In this document: in pieces, positions 1-9,663 of the stretch
Numbering within the stretch: position 1 is the first letter of the stretch
Layout of the letters: every line of letters begins with the position of its first letter
NCBI GenBank assembly: GCA_902826095.1
Contig: CADEDN010000010.1
Span: 40,511-104,510, forward strand
Direction of reading: 5' to 3'
Source of the DNA: an uncultured Alphaproteobacteria bacterium
GTDB lineage: Bacteria > Pseudomonadota > Alphaproteobacteria > Caulobacterales > Parvularculaceae
Length of the DNA stretch: 64,000 nucleotides
Notes under the pieces: model-generated
Database searches by the model: none
What the model saw: only the letters and a program-made list of their open reading frames with translations
What the model was told of the DNA's origin: nothing
Program-made: the position numbers and the translations under genes

Positions 1-553
1 CGCGATCCTTAACGGCGCGACGGGAATCTTCGCCGACAGCCCCTTCGTCTCAACCTTGAAATTGCCGGCGTCCTACGCGCTCGGCGTCGAGGCGGCGGCG
101 ACCGATAGGCTGACCTTGCTCGGCTCTGTGCAGCTGATGCGATGGTCGGCCTTCGACCGGGTCGTGTTCGACTTTGAAAATCCGGCTCAGCCGCCGGAAA
201 TCATCGTCGCGAACTGGTCCGATTCTTGGTCGTTTGCGATCGGCGGCGAATATCAACTGACGGCGCGAACCGACTTTCGCGCGGGCTTTTCCTATGACGA
301 GACGCCGATCGTCGATCAATTCGCCGGGCCGAGAATTCCGGACACGGATCGCCGCTGGGCGACGATCGGCCTTTCGCAGATTCTCAGCGACCGGATATCC
401 GTCGATGTCGCCGGCGGCCTGATCGTATCGCCGAAAACGCGGGAGATCCGTCTCGACGGAACGCCGCCGGAAGATCTTTTGCGCGGCGCGCTCAATGCGG
501 ACGTCAAGATCAACACCTACGCCGCATCGCTGCGCATTCGCTACAAATTCTGA
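1..553 (+). CDS. FadL/OmpP1-family outer membrane protein, C-terminal part
   Basis: The reading frame is open from base 2, so the gene begins left of the window. The visible residues alternate polar and hydrophobic in the way of a porin barrel, with LPASYALGVEAAATDRLTL and a late SFAIGGEYQL strand resembling the C-terminal half of FadL/TodX proteins, which carry long-chain fatty acids and other hydrophobic compounds across the outer membrane. It ends in IRYKF, and the terminal phenylalanine is the usual outer-membrane assembly signal. An internal TTG at 56 is not a credible start because homologous sequence continues upstream of it. The family call rests on overall pattern, not on a catalytic motif. 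Confidence 0.75.
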   Translation, partial: AILNGATGIFADSPFVSTLKLPASYALGVEAAATDRLTLLGSVQLMRWSAFDRVVFDFENPAQPPEIIVANWSDSWSFAIGGEYQLTARTDFRAGFSYDETPIVDQFAGPRIPDTDRRWATIGLSQILSDRISVDVAGGLIVSPKTREIRLDGTPPEDLLRGALNADVKINTYAASLRIRYKF

Positions 554-556
554 CGC

Positions 557-1021
557 TCACCAGGGCGAGGCGTCGCGCCTTACATAGCGCCAGCCCGCCT
601 CAGTCTTGACTGCTCTTAGATCGACCGATGGATCGGCATATTCGACGGTCTCGGTTTGCGCGCGCGTCCCGACCTCGAGAAAGATGACGTCGGCGTTCGA
701 TCGGTTGACAAGCTGGTGTCCATTCGCGGAACCCGCCGGGAACGCCGCCGCGTCGCCGGCCTTGAGCGCGCTTTCGCCGCTGTCTTCCACCAGCACCGCT
801 TCGCCGGAGAGAATATAGACAAACTCGTCCTCTTCGAGATGCCAGTGCCGGTGCGCGGAGGCGGCGCCCGGCTTCAAGGTCGTCAGATTGACGCCGTACT
901 GAGAAAGCCCGCCGGCGTCGCCGATGCGCTTCTTGCTGCGGCCATTGACGGCGGCGGCGTAGGGCGGCGGATATCCCGTGCCGGTGATCAATGGCGCATT
1001 CTCAATGTCGATTTTCGGCAT
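557..1021 (-). CDS. cupin-domain protein
   Basis: A 154-residue single-domain cupin. Motif 1 is visible as PGAASAHRHWHLEEDEFVYI followed by LSGE, giving the H-x-H-x(3)-E metal ligands, and motif 2 as FPAGSANGHQLVN. Such small cupins bind a divalent metal and may be isomerases, oxygenases or sugar-binding proteins; the substrate cannot be read from the sequence. A GGAG sequence lies just before the ATG. The gene ends 3 bp after the convergent porin gene and is divergent from dapE, with 57 bp between the two starts. Confidence 0.8.
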   Translation of the reverse strand: MPKIDIENAPLITGTGYPPPYAAAVNGRSKKRIGDAGGLSQYGVNLTTLKPGAASAHRHWHLEEDEFVYILSGEAVLVEDSGESALKAGDAAAFPAGSANGHQLVNRSNADVIFLEVGTRAQTETVEYADPSVDLRAVKTEAGWRYVRRDASPW

Positions 1022-1043
1022 GATTGGCTCCGCAGCCCGCTGC

Positions 1044-1072
1044 TTGTGACCGGATAAGGCCTAGTCTACCAG
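1044..1072 (+). promoter_or_regulatory. putative dapE promoter (leaderless type)
   Basis: TTGTGA at 1044-1049 and TACCAG at 1067-1072 are 17 bp apart. The -10-like box ends 6 nt before the ATG at 1079, and no Shine-Dalgarno sequence lies between. This predicts transcription starting at or next to the start codon. It is inferred from spacing only. Confidence 0.4.
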
Positions 1073-1078
1073 ACCGCC

Positions 1079-2248
1079 ATGGCGATGATCGATCCGGTCG
1101 AGTTCACAAAAGCGCTTGTGCGCCGCGCCTCGGTGACGCCGAAGGATGACGGCGCGCTCGACGTCCTTCAGGAAAAATTGGCGGCGGTCGGCTTTTCCTG
1201 CCGTCGCATGGTTTTCGCGGAGGCGGGAGCCGATGCTGTCGACAATCTTTACGCCAGGTGGGGCGACGGGGCGCCGGCGTTCTGTTTCGCCGGACACACC
1301 GATGTCGTTCCCGCCGGCGACGTCGACGACTGGTCCTCGCCGCCCTTCGAGCCGACCCTGAAGAACGGCGCGATCGTCGGTCGCGGCGCCGCCGACATGA
1401 AGGGTTCAATCGCCGCCTTCGCGGCCGCGGCCGAGCGAATCATCGCGAAAAGACCCAGAGGCTCCATCATTCTTCTCATCACCGGCGACGAGGAAGGCCC
1501 GGCGATCAACGGAACGAAGAAGATCCTCAAATGGATGCGCGCGAGCGGCGAGACGATATCCCATTGTCTCGTGGGCGAGCCTTCATCGAGTCTAGCGCTC
1601 GGCGACATGATCAAGGTCGGCCGCCGCGGCAGCACCAATTGCTGGCTAACCGTCTTCGGCGCGCAAGGCCATGTCGCCTATCCGGATCGCGCGAAAAACC
1701 CGATCCCGGCGTTGCTGAAGAAGCTGCTGACCTTGAGCGAAGCGCCGCTCGATCAGGGCTATGGCCGCTTCCAGCCGTCGAGCCTGCAGATCACCGACAT
1801 CCATGTCGGCAATACCGCCGCGAATGTCATTCCGGCGAAAGCGACGGCGCGGTTCAATGTGCGGTTCAATCCGAACTGGACGGGGCCATCGCTCGAAGCC
1901 TTCCTGCGCGGCAAGCTTGATGAGGCGGCGCGCGAGACCGGCGTTCGCTATGAATTGTCCGCCGTCTGTTCGGGCGACGCCTTCCTGACGACGGATGCGG
2001 ATTTTCTCGGCCTCATCTCTTCGGCGATCCGCGAGCGGACAGGCCGCACGCCCGACCATTCAACGACCGGCGGAACCTCGGACGCGCGCTTCATCAAGGA
2101 TTTCGCGCCGGTTTGCGAGTTCGGCCTTGTCGGCGCGACGATCCATCAGGTCGACGAATGCGCGAGCGTCGCCGACATCCTCACGCTCGCCGACATCTAT
2201 GAAACGATCCTCGACCAGTATTTCGCGGCGAACGGCCTTAAATCATGA
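1079..2248 (+). CDS. dapE: succinyl-diaminopimelate desuccinylase
   Basis: DapE hydrolyses N-succinyl-LL-diaminopimelate to succinate and LL-diaminopimelate in the lysine and peptidoglycan precursor pathway. The protein has the M20 metallopeptidase signatures in order: CFAGHTDVVPAGD (first zinc ligand and its aspartate), GRGAADMKGS (bridging aspartate), TGDEEGPA (catalytic glutamate pair) and STTGGTSDARF near the C-terminus. The length of 389 residues is close to the usual 375-385. ATGs at 1079 and 1085 are both possible; the first fits the promoter spacing. Its stop overlaps the start of the next gene by 4 bp (ATGA), so the two are probably translated together. Confidence 0.95.
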   Translation: MAMIDPVEFTKALVRRASVTPKDDGALDVLQEKLAAVGFSCRRMVFAEAGADAVDNLYARWGDGAPAFCFAGHTDVVPAGDVDDWSSPPFEPTLKNGAIVGRGAADMKGSIAAFAAAAERIIAKRPRGSIILLITGDEEGPAINGTKKILKWMRASGETISHCLVGEPSSSLALGDMIKVGRRGSTNCWLTVFGAQGHVAYPDRAKNPIPALLKKLLTLSEAPLDQGYGRFQPSSLQITDIHVGNTAANVIPAKATARFNVRFNPNWTGPSLEAFLRGKLDEAARETGVRYELSAVCSGDAFLTTDADFLGLISSAIRERTGRTPDHSTTGGTSDARFIKDFAPVCEFGLVGATIHQVDECASVADILTLADIYETILDQYFAANGLKS

Positions 2249-2862
2249 TTTCGCTCGATCAGGCGGCGCGCCAGATGAACGGCGCCGTCAAAATGGCGTT
2301 CAATCGCAGCGACTGGCGCCAGTCGCTCGACCGCGATGTCGACGATGTTTTTTCGTCCGCCTTCGCGATCGCGCTCTGCATCCCGCTCCTCGCCCTTTCG
2401 ACGCACGCGACCATGCGCGCGGCGGATCGCATCCCGGATCTTGCGGAATCGCTCTACGCAAAGGCGCCGTTCGCGGCGCTTTTCATCAGCGATCTTGCGA
2501 CATTCGCGATCGATTGGGCGGCGAGTCTTGCGCTCCTCGTGCTGGTCGCGCGCGCGACCGGGGCCGGCAGGCAGGCGGCCGACCTCATCGTCGGCTTCAA
2601 CTGGATCCAGCCGCTGATCGTCGCGGCGCAATTGCCGGCGATCGCCCTGATGGCGGCGAGCGCCAGCCAGACGCTTGGCGCGCTTGTCTTTCTGCCGGCC
2701 TTCGCGCTGACGCTGACGCTGCTCTTTGGGGTCGTCCGGCGCGGCCTTGGCGCAGAGCCGGTCCCCGCCGCCGCGGTGATCATCATGCTGATCCTCGTCG
2801 GGATCGCGGTCGAGCTTGCCTGTTCGGCGGCGTTCAAGCTCCTGATGGCCGGTCAGGCGTAA
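2245..2862 (+). CDS. putative multi-pass membrane protein
   Basis: A 205-residue protein with about four to five hydrophobic segments (near residues 36-52, 75-98, 115-140, 145-165 and 175-195) and a polar N-terminus. I do not recognise a functional motif; it resembles uncharacterised alphaproteobacterial proteins found next to dapE. The ATGA overlap with dapE suggests co-translation. Its 3' end overlaps the convergent truA by 10 bp. Confidence 0.75.
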   Translation: MISLDQAARQMNGAVKMAFNRSDWRQSLDRDVDDVFSSAFAIALCIPLLALSTHATMRAADRIPDLAESLYAKAPFAALFISDLATFAIDWAASLALLVLVARATGAGRQAADLIVGFNWIQPLIVAAQLPAIALMAASASQTLGALVFLPAFALTLTLLFGVVRRGLGAEPVPAAAVIIMLILVGIAVELACSAAFKLLMAGQA

Positions 2863-3593
2863 TCCGCGCGCAGGAAATAAAGCCCTTCGGCCGGCGCGAC
2901 CTGCCCGCAGCGGCGACGGTTGCGCGCATGGAAGGCGTCGACGAAATCAGCGCGCGTCCAGCGTCCAAAGCCGACCTCGACCAGACTGCCGACCATCGAG
3001 CGCACCTGATGATGCAAAAAGGAGCGCGCGGCGCATTCGACGCGGACCTCGTCCCCTTCGCGCGCGACGCAAATCGACGAGAGGGTCTTCACGGGGGTGT
3101 CCGCCTGGCAAGTCGACGCGCGAAAGGTCGTGAAATCGTGCTTGCCGACAAGCGCCTGCGCGGCGTCATGCATTGCGGTTTCGTCAAGCGGGGCGCCGAG
3201 CCGCCACGCCCGGCCGGCGTCCAAAGTCAGCGGCGCGCGACGATTGACGATGCGGTAGCGGTAATGGCGCCGCGTCGCCGAAAAGCGCGTGTGAAAATCG
3301 TTGCTGACGATTTCCGCCGACAGCGCCGCGATCGGCGCCGGTTTCAGATGGTAATTGATCGCCTCGCGGACTTTCCCCGGCTCCGCCTCTTTCTGAAGGT
3401 CGAAATGCGCCGGCATGGCCAGCGCGTGAACGCCCGCATCGGTTCGCCCCGCCGAAAAGGCGGTGACGCGCTCCCCGGAAAATTTGAACGCCGCGTCTTC
3501 AAGCGATTCCTGGATCGAGAGACCGTTTTCCTGCCGCTGCCAGCCGCAAAACGGCCCGCCGTCGAATTCAAGGATCAGGAGATAGCGCGGCAT
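2853..3593 (-). CDS. truA: tRNA pseudouridine(38-40) synthase
   Basis: TruA isomerises uridines 38-40 in the anticodon stem of many tRNAs. The catalytic aspartate lies in SAGRTDAGVHALAMPAHFDL, and the N-terminal LEFDGGPFCGWQRQ and the later RRHYRYRIVNR are family hallmarks. The 246-residue length is typical. In many alphaproteobacteria truA lies close to fmt and def, as here, but a DUF4760 gene and a gene-free stretch separate them in this genome. Confidence 0.95.
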   Translation of the reverse strand: MPRYLLILEFDGGPFCGWQRQENGLSIQESLEDAAFKFSGERVTAFSAGRTDAGVHALAMPAHFDLQKEAEPGKVREAINYHLKPAPIAALSAEIVSNDFHTRFSATRRHYRYRIVNRRAPLTLDAGRAWRLGAPLDETAMHDAAQALVGKHDFTTFRASTCQADTPVKTLSSICVAREGDEVRVECAARSFLHHQVRSMVGSLVEVGFGRWTRADFVDAFHARNRRRCGQVAPAEGLYFLRADYA

Positions 3594-3643
3594 CAGATTT
3601 CATTTTCGCCGATCGCGAGCACGCCCATGATCGCTCTCGGTTT

Positions 3644-4201
3644 TCAGGCCCGCCATAATGCGCGAAACGCCCGATATTTTCGTTTAAGAAGCGACGGCGG
3701 CGCGTACCAGCTTTGGTCGCCTTCCCAACGCAAGGCAAGGGTCTCAAATTCCTTGTAAATTGTCGGATTTTGCCGCCACGCCCGAACGGCTTTGATATAG
3801 CCGACCATTTCATTGTAGTCGGATATGAAGCCGCGGTTGTACCATCGGCGGTACACGCGTTCATCAATGACACCCTCATTGATCGCCACCGCGATCAATT
3901 CGTGGATGTTCAGCACCGTTCTGATCGCCTGAGCTTCGCGCGTGTTGCGTTGTTCCTTGGCGCCATAATATTCGGGCTTATGGTTGCCCTCCTGAATCTT
4001 GATGAAGATCTCGCGGGCGCGAATGAGATCTTTGTCGGATTCATTTCGGATGATCGTTTGCAGCGTGCTGCTTTTGCGCGCTGATTTGATGCTGGTGACG
4101 ATCAGCAAGAATGCGGCGATCGCAGAAAGAATTATCGCAGCGTTGGCGAACGCTTGCCCGTACTTAATCCAAAAACCGGCGAAACTCCCCCACCACCCCA
4201 C
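3644..4201 (-). CDS. DUF4760-like membrane-anchored protein
   Basis: A 185-residue protein starting at a GTG, with one N-terminal hydrophobic helix (about residues 18-38) and a charged cytoplasmic part. The stretch around IRTVLNIHELIAVAINEGV and then VYRRWYNRGFISDYNEM resembles DUF4760 proteins, whose function is unknown. The gene and its flank are visibly richer in A+T than the neighbouring housekeeping genes and interrupt the common truA-fmt-def neighbourhood, which suggests acquisition by transfer. Confidence 0.65.
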   Translation of the reverse strand: MGWWGSFAGFWIKYGQAFANAAIILSAIAAFLLIVTSIKSARKSSTLQTIIRNESDKDLIRAREIFIKIQEGNHKPEYYGAKEQRNTREAQAIRTVLNIHELIAVAINEGVIDERVYRRWYNRGFISDYNEMVGYIKAVRAWRQNPTIYKEFETLALRWEGDQSWYAPPSLLKRKYRAFRALWRA

Positions 4202-4509
4202 AAGTCGTCAGGTCAGCGTCAACCGCCGTGACCTTCCTTCGTCCATGCGGACCGGGGCAAACTGATCAAAGTCATCGGGCACCTCGATTTTACCATTGGG
4301 AGCCCAATAAACGGGCTTGCCCAAGCTGATAGTGTTAACTTGCGTCGCGCGAGCCTAACAACCTCTTAAGGTCAGTTGTGTGACGCTTCTCGCAACGGAA
4401 TATAGCCATTTGGGGGCGGGAATGTAACTCCCTGCGGTTCAACTTAAAGGGGCCGCAATCCTCCTGGTGAAGCGCCACGGATCTCCCAGGAAGTTGTCGC
4501 CGACCCCGA
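4202..4509. other. gene-free stretch between DUF4760 gene and fmt
   Basis: About 300 bp, relatively A+T-rich, with no convincing reading frame, tRNA or terminator. Short frames here lack codon bias and recognisable protein features. It may be the edge of the insertion that carries the DUF4760 gene. Confidence 0.5.
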
Positions 4510-5442
4510 TTAGCCCCAATTTGAGCCATCCAATCGCCCCCCCGCAATCGCAAAGCCGCGCAGAAAGCTTGCGGCGTCCTGCGCGGCCTTGCCGGCGCGC
4601 TGCAGTTTGAGGAGTTCAACCGCGCCATCGCCGCAGGCGACGATCAGGCGGCCGTCCGCCTCAATCACGACGCCGGGGGCGCCGGAGCGCTCTGAAACGC
4701 GCGACATCAGCGCCTTGATCCGCTCGCCCTTCGCCTCGAACCAAGCCCCCGGAAACGGCGAAAGGCCGCGAATGTGACAATCGACCGCCCGCGCCGGACG
4801 CCGCCAGTCGATTCGCGCCTCGGCAGGCGAGATTTTTTCGGCGTAAGTGACGCCCTCTTTCGATTGCGGCGCCTCGACAAGGCCGCCGCGCGCCAGCGCC
4901 GCAAGGAATCGCGGGAGCAATTGCGCGCCGACAAGGGCGAGCCGGTCATGAAGGCTCGCCGCGGTGTCATCGGCGCGAATTTCGACCGACTCGGAAAGAA
5001 GGATCGGGCCGGTGTCGAGCCCCTCCTCCATACGCATCACCTGAACGCCGGTGACGGCGTCGCCGGCCATGATCGCGCGCTGGATCGGCGCCGCGCCCCG
5101 CCAGCGCGGCAGCAGCGACGCATGCAGATTAAAGCAGCCGAGACGCGTCGCCTCGAGAACTTCTTTCGGCAGGATGACGCCAAAGGCGACGACAATCGCC
5201 GCATCGGCATTGAGCGCGGCGAAGGCGGCGCGCGTTTCCGCTTTCTTGAAACCCCGTGGCGTCCGCACCTCGACGTCATATGCGCGCGCGACCGCTTCGA
5301 CCGGCGACGGCGTCAGCTGACGCCCGCGCCCGGCGGGCTTGGGTTCTCGCGTATAGACAGCGGCGATCTCGTGGCCTGCCGCCAGCAATTCGACGAGGCT
5401 GGTCGCCGCGAACGCCGGTGTCCCCATAAACGCGAGTCGCAT
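4510..5442 (-). CDS. fmt: methionyl-tRNA formyltransferase
   Basis: Fmt formylates Met-tRNAfMet for initiation, using 10-formyl-tetrahydrofolate. The N-terminus [16 protein letters not shown] and the catalytic-loop region [20 protein letters not shown] (Asn, His and the SLLPRWRG signature) are clear, followed by the C-terminal tRNA-binding domain. The 310-residue length is normal. A GGAGAATT sequence precedes the ATG. The def gene ends upstream on the same strand and its product removes the formyl group after translation, so the pair belongs to one functional unit. Confidence 0.96.
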   Translation of the reverse strand: MRLAFMGTPAFAATSLVELLAAGHEIAAVYTREPKPAGRGRQLTPSPVEAVARAYDVEVRTPRGFKKAETRAAFAALNADAAIVVAFGVILPKEVLEATRLGCFNLHASLLPRWRGAAPIQRAIMAGDAVTGVQVMRMEEGLDTGPILLSESVEIRADDTAASLHDRLALVGAQLLPRFLAALARGGLVEAPQSKEGVTYAEKISPAEARIDWRRPARAVDCHIRGLSPFPGAWFEAKGERIKALMSRVSERSGAPGVVIEADGRLIVACGDGAVELLKLQRAGKAAQDAASFLRGFAIAGGRLDGSNWG

Positions 5443-5502
5443 CGGCGGAATTCTCCAATGCCGGCGTGTCGTTTGCGCAGCACGGCCTGGTTAAAATGAG
5501 AC

Positions 5503-6021
5503 TCAGCCGGTCGCGGCGAGGCGCAGCTCTTTTTTCAGCTTCCGGATGATCCGGTCGCGCTTCAGGCGAGAAATCCGGTCGATGAAGAGGACGCCGTTCA
5601 AATGGTCCATCTCGTGCTGGATGCAGGTCGCGAAAAGCCCCTCGGCGTCGATTGTCTGCTCCGCGCCCTGATAATCAAGGAAGCGGACGCGGCATCGAAC
5701 CGGCCGCTCGACCTCTTCATAAAATTCCGGGACGGAGAGGCATCCTTCCTGATAAACGCTTGTTTCCTCGGACGGATCGAGGATTTCCGGGTTGACGTAA
5801 AAACGCGGCGCCGGCTCTTCGTCCTCGCCCGCGAGGTCCATGACGATGATCCTCTTGGCGACATTGACCTGGATCGCCGCGAGGCCGATCCCCTCGGCCT
5901 CGTACATCGTTTCCAGCATGTCATCCATCAGCGCCCGGACGGCGTCGTCGACAACCGAGACGGGCGCCGAGACTTGCCGCAATCGCGGGTCGGGGGCGGT
6001 CAGGATTTCGAGAATGGCCAT
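5503..6021 (-). CDS. def: peptide deformylase
   Basis: Def removes the N-formyl group from nascent proteins. All three motifs are present in the 172-residue protein: GIGLAAIQ (44-51), EGCLSVP with metal ligand Cys94 (92-98) and HEMDH (136-140) supplying two histidine ligands and the catalytic glutamate. The frame stays open far upstream, but homology begins at [14 protein letters not shown], so the ATG at 6021 is the start. That ATG has no Shine-Dalgarno sequence; a promoter sits directly upstream. The gene precedes fmt on the same strand. Confidence 0.96.
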   Translation of the reverse strand: MAILEILTAPDPRLRQVSAPVSVVDDAVRALMDDMLETMYEAEGIGLAAIQVNVAKRIIVMDLAGEDEEPAPRFYVNPEILDPSEETSVYQEGCLSVPEFYEEVERPVRCRVRFLDYQGAEQTIDAEGLFATCIQHEMDHLNGVLFIDRISRLKRDRIIRKLKKELRLAATG

Positions 6022-6028
6022 GGCGGGT

Positions 6029-6057
6029 GAGGTATGGCGGGCGTTTCGCGCCGTCAA
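6029..6057 (-). promoter_or_regulatory. putative def promoter (leaderless type)
   Basis: Read on the minus strand, TTGACG (6057-6052) and TACCTC (6034-6029) are 17 bp apart. The -10-like box ends 7 nt before the def ATG, leaving no room for a ribosome-binding site. Confidence 0.5.
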
Positions 6058-6147
6058 GGCTCGCGGCGGCGCCGCAAGATCGCTCGCCTTTTGGCGGGAC
6101 TTCCCGTAGGCTAATCGCCGGGTGTTGTTGGGTTTTTGGGGTGTTGC

Positions 6148-8058
6148 ATGCAGGCGTCGCCGCTTCCGGCAGAAGGGGCTGAGCCGACCGCCGCGGTCGA
6201 GGCCGCGCCGTTGATTTCCGGACCGACCGAGCTGTTGTGGACGGGCGCCGGCGCGTTCTTTCTGATTTTCGTTCTGGTGTTCACGCTGCTGACGCGCTGG
6301 CGCGCCGGGCGGCGCGCGCGCGACATCGCCGCCAATACGGAATTCTTCAAGCCGGCGGGCGAAGGCGCCGAAATCACCTTTGACGATGCGGAGCCGCCCG
6401 CATCGGCGCCGGAGAAGACCGAACCAAGTCTTGAAGAGATTTTCGCCGCCGCCGAAAAAGCGCCGAAAAAGAAATCGTTCTTCCTCGGGCGATTTTTCGG
6501 AAAGAAGGACGACGGCGAAACGCCAGCGGAGTCGACATCGGAGCCAGCCGCGACGGCGGAGGTGATCGATCTCGGCGCCGAGAGCGACGGCCTTGCTTCC
6601 GTGCGCATCGAGCGCGCGCCGCGCAGCGTTTTTGCGACCGGCCGTCACGAGGAGGGCGAGGCCTCCGGCGTCGGCGATTGGGCGTCGATCGAGCGCGCCG
6701 AGCAGCGGCGGCGCGAGGAAGAAGCGGAGCGCGCCGCGATCGCGGAGCGCCAGCGACAGGAAGAAGAAGAGGCGCAGTTCCGGCGGCTGCGGGCGGAGGA
6801 CGACGAGCGCCGCCGGCTCGCCGACGAAGACCGCCGCAGGGCGGAGCGCGAAGCGACAGCGCGCATCGAGGAGTTCGAGCGGTCGCGCGCGGCGTCGCAG
6901 CCGGTCCGCCTGGCGGAAACGGAGGGGCGCGCACATACTGACGATCTCGTCCGCACGCTTTCAGAAGTCGAAGAAGCGCTGCATGCGCAGCGCGAAGCGA
7001 TCCAGGCCGAGACGCGCAATCTCCTTGATTCCTTCGCCCGTCGCTTCAGCGACAGGCTCGACTCGCTCGCCGCGACGGTCGAACAGCGCTCGGCGTTGCG
7101 CATCGCCGAGGCGCCGGGCGGCGTCGAGATGGGCGCAGACCTTGCAGGGGTCGCGGACCTCATCGCGCGACGGCTCGACGACCAGCAAAGGGAATTCGGC
7201 AAGTCGATCGCCGCTCTTGGGCGCCGCATCGACTCGCTGGCGGCGGCTGAAAGGCAATCGCCAGGCGAGGCCTCGCGTCCGGACCAGGCGGGCGCGCCGC
7301 TGGTCCAGCTCGCCGAGATCGTGCGCAATGCGCTGGCGCCGAACGCCTATGAGTTCAACGCCGTTCTGCCGAACAACCGCCGCGCCGACTGCCTGATCAA
7401 GCTCGGCCGCCCGCCGGGACCGATCGCGGTCGATGCGCGTTTCCCGCTGGAGGCGTTCCATGCGCTGCGCGTCACGCGCGCGGACGCCGAAACGGAATTC
7501 CGGCGAACCGCGCTTCGCCACATCGTCGACGTCGCCGAACGGCTGATCGCGCCGGGCCTCACCGCCGATTCCGCGCTGATGTTCATTCCTTCCGAAAGCA
7601 TGGTCGCTGATCTTCATGCGCGCTTTCCGGACGTCGTCCAGGACAGTTACCGCGCGCGCGTCTGGATCGTCTCGCCGACGACCTTGATGGCGACTTTGCA
7701 TACGATATCGGGCGTCATGCGCGACGCCGCCTCGCTCGCGGGCGCGCCGAATGACGCAAAGCGCGCGCTCGCGGAAATCGAACGCCTCACCGAGCGGATC
7801 GCCGCGCTTGAAAGCCATGCGCCCCGGGCAAGGCCGGCGATCGCCGGCGCGGCGCAAGGCGAGCCGGCAAACCCATGGCGCACGGAACCTTCCGGCGAAG
7901 AGGGCGAACGGCCGCTCAAGCGCTATTTCCAGCCGCCCGCCGACCGCGATGCGGCCCACCCAAGCGGCGATCTATACGCCGATGACCCCAGCGAGGAGCG
8001 CGGCGCCGACATCGTCGAGCCGGCCCGAACGACGCGCCCGCCCTTCCCGTTGCGATAG
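6148..8058 (+). CDS. rmuC: DNA recombination protein RmuC homologue
   Basis: RmuC proteins are membrane-anchored coiled-coil proteins with a nuclease-like C-terminal domain, linked to limiting rearrangements. The chosen ATG at 6148 gives 636 residues: one N-terminal transmembrane helix ([19 protein letters not shown]), a long Arg/Glu-rich stretch, a coiled coil, and the RmuC domain with [28 protein letters not shown], and [11 protein letters not shown] with [20 protein letters not shown] at 6136 is a weaker alternative start. The highly charged region between helix and domain is longer than in E. coli RmuC. The gene is convergent with the YceI gene, with 2 bp between the stops. Confidence 0.88.
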   Translation: MQASPLPAEGAEPTAAVEAAPLISGPTELLWTGAGAFFLIFVLVFTLLTRWRAGRRARDIAANTEFFKPAGEGAEITFDDAEPPASAPEKTEPSLEEIFAAAEKAPKKKSFFLGRFFGKKDDGETPAESTSEPAATAEVIDLGAESDGLASVRIERAPRSVFATGRHEEGEASGVGDWASIERAEQRRREEEAERAAIAERQRQEEEEAQFRRLRAEDDERRRLADEDRRRAEREATARIEEFERSRAASQPVRLAETEGRAHTDDLVRTLSEVEEALHAQREAIQAETRNLLDSFARRFSDRLDSLAATVEQRSALRIAEAPGGVEMGADLAGVADLIARRLDDQQREFGKSIAALGRRIDSLAAAERQSPGEASRPDQAGAPLVQLAEIVRNALAPNAYEFNAVLPNNRRADCLIKLGRPPGPIAVDARFPLEAFHALRVTRADAETEFRRTALRHIVDVAERLIAPGLTADSALMFIPSESMVADLHARFPDVVQDSYRARVWIVSPTTLMATLHTISGVMRDAASLAGAPNDAKRALAEIERLTERIAALESHAPRARPAIAGAAQGEPANPWRTEPSGEEGERPLKRYFQPPADRDAAHPSGDLYADDPSEERGADIVEPARTTRPPFPLR

Positions 8059-8060
8059 TC

Positions 8061-8675
8061 TTAGCGGCGGACGAATTCCGCTTCGATTTCGATCCGCGCC
8101 AGATCCCCGACGATGCTGTCGAGGCGGTCAAGGCCGAATGATTTGCGGCTGAAGCTCCCCGCGGCGGAAAAACCGACGACATAGCCGCTGCGAAGAAAAT
8201 CCTGCGCGCCGCCGTTGAACGTCACGTCGAGCGTCACCGGCGCGGTGACGCCGCGCATGGTGAGATCGCCGGTCATGCGGCCGGTCTTTTCGCCGGTCTT
8301 CTCGATCGACGTCGATCGAAAGACGGCTTGCGGGAATTGCGCCGCGTCGAACCAGCCATCGCCGGTCAGCGTCTTTGCGAAATCGTCATTGGCGACATCG
8401 AGAGAAGCGATGGCGATTTTCGCCTCGACATGGGCGGCGGACGGGTCGTCCGCGTCAAAATCCAGCGTCGCGTCGAATGTTTCAAACCGGCCGACATAGG
8501 CTGAATAGCCGAGGTGATCAATCTTGAAGACGAGCGAGGCGTGCGCCTTGTCGAGCGCGTAGGCGCCGGCCTTCAGCGCCGCCGGTTCGCTCGCGACATT
8601 CGGCGCGACAAGCGAAGCGCAGCCGGAAAGGGTGAGTGCGGCGATCAGCGCCGCGACGGAATTCCTGATCGTCAT
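8061..8675 (-). CDS. YceI-family lipoprotein
   Basis: YceI proteins are lipocalin-like periplasmic barrels that bind isoprenoid-type lipids. The ATG at 8675 gives a 204-residue protein with a lipoprotein signal (lipobox LSGC, Cys19) and then the YceI pattern: YALDKAHASLVFKIDHLGYS, FDATLDFDADDP, FPQAVFRSTSI and MRGVTAPVTLDVTF. The lipid anchor means it is probably tethered to a membrane. Its start overlaps the stop of the upstream MoeB-like gene (ATGA), making it the last gene of that operon. Confidence 0.9.
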   Translation of the reverse strand: MTIRNSVAALIAALTLSGCASLVAPNVASEPAALKAGAYALDKAHASLVFKIDHLGYSAYVGRFETFDATLDFDADDPSAAHVEAKIAIASLDVANDDFAKTLTGDGWFDAAQFPQAVFRSTSIEKTGEKTGRMTGDLTMRGVTAPVTLDVTFNGGAQDFLRSGYVVGFSAAGSFSRKSFGLDRLDSIVGDLARIEIEAEFVRR

Positions 8676-9481
8676 GGGCTCAAAATCTCGCCGCCAGATC
8701 GCCCTGTTTGTCGCACGATGCGTCCGCAATCGGGACAGTCCGGATCGCGCGGCAATCTAACGGTTCGCGCGGACATGGAAAGGCCGTCAAAGATGAACAA
8801 TCGTCCGGCGAGACTTTCGCCGAGGCCGAGGATCTCCTTGATCGCCTCAAGCGCCGCCGCCGAACCGATGACCCCGGCGAGCGGGCCAAGCACGCCTTCT
8901 TCCGCGCAGTTGATTTCGGCGTCGCGCGGCGGCGCTTCCGGAACGAGGCAGCGATAGCAGGGCAGCGCCGCGCCGGCCGAGGGTTTGAAGAGCGCCAGCT
9001 GGCCTTCGAAACGCCCGATCGCCGCCGATATCAGCGGCTTTTGGCGGGCGATGCAGGCGGCGTTGATCGCATAGCGGGCCTCAAAGGAATCGACCCCCTC
9101 GATCACCAGATCATAGGCGGCGACGATGTCGCCCGCATTGTCGGCGTTCAGCTTTTCGCCATGCGCGACGGTTCTGACCTGCGGATTCAACGCCCGCACG
9201 AAGGCGGCGGCGCGTTCGACCTTGGAAGCGCCGACATCTTCGTCGCGATAAATCGTCTGTCGCTGCAGATTGGAAAGCGCGACGCGGTCATCGTCGACAA
9301 TGCCGAGAACGCCGACGCCCGCCGCCGCGAGATATTGAATGACCGGACTGCCGAGCCCGCCGGCGCCGACGACGAGAAGGCGCGCGGCGAGAAGTTTTTG
9401 CTGCCCCTGCGCGCCGACTTCCTTCAGGAGAATATGGCGCAAATACCGGTCGCGCGCATCGGCGTCGAGCATCACCACCAT
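8672..9481 (-). CDS. MoeB/ThiF-family sulfur-carrier adenylyltransferase
   Basis: E1-like enzymes of this family adenylate the C-terminal Gly-Gly of MoaD or ThiS for molybdopterin or thiamine synthesis. The nucleotide-binding loop is VVGAGGLGSPVIQYLAAAGV, with IVDDDRVALSNLQRQTIY following, and a structural zinc site is formed by CYRC and CPDC. No rhodanese domain is attached, as expected for the 269-residue short form. Whether it serves MoaD or ThiS cannot be read here. An ATG nine bases downstream (9472), overlapping the stop of the upstream small gene, is an equally good start. Confidence 0.88.
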   Translation of the reverse strand: MVVMLDADARDRYLRHILLKEVGAQGQQKLLAARLLVVGAGGLGSPVIQYLAAAGVGVLGIVDDDRVALSNLQRQTIYRDEDVGASKVERAAAFVRALNPQVRTVAHGEKLNADNAGDIVAAYDLVIEGVDSFEARYAINAACIARQKPLISAAIGRFEGQLALFKPSAGAALPCYRCLVPEAPPRDAEINCAEEGVLGPLAGVIGSAAALEAIKEILGLGESLAGRLFIFDGLSMSARTVRLPRDPDCPDCGRIVRQTGRSGGEILSP

Positions 9482-9663
9482 CCGAAATAGCGGCCCGCCA
9501 TCGCGATCAGGACCATCACGACGCCGACGACGACGAGCGCCATGCCGAGGCCGCGATTGGCTTCATTCGATTCGCGCGCGATGAGGCCGACAAACACGCA
9601 TAGAAATCCGACGATGATCGACGCGTTCCGGAACTCGATCGCAAGGAGATCGCCAAGGTTCAT
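9472..9663 (-). CDS. small two-helix membrane protein
   Basis: A 63-residue protein with two hydrophobic helices ([15 protein letters not shown] and [19 protein letters not shown]) separated by a short polar loop. No known family is recognised. Its start overlaps the dut stop by 4 bp and its end overlaps the MoeB-like start, so it is firmly embedded in the operon and likely real despite its size. Confidence 0.65.
   Translation of the reverse strand: MNLGDLLAIEFRNASIIVGFLCVFVGLIARESNEANRGLGMALVVVGVVMVLIAMAGRYFGWW

Noticed and set aside
1995..3758. A long open frame over the end of dapE and truA
   Set aside because: It covers two well-supported genes in other frames and has no recognisable protein sequence.
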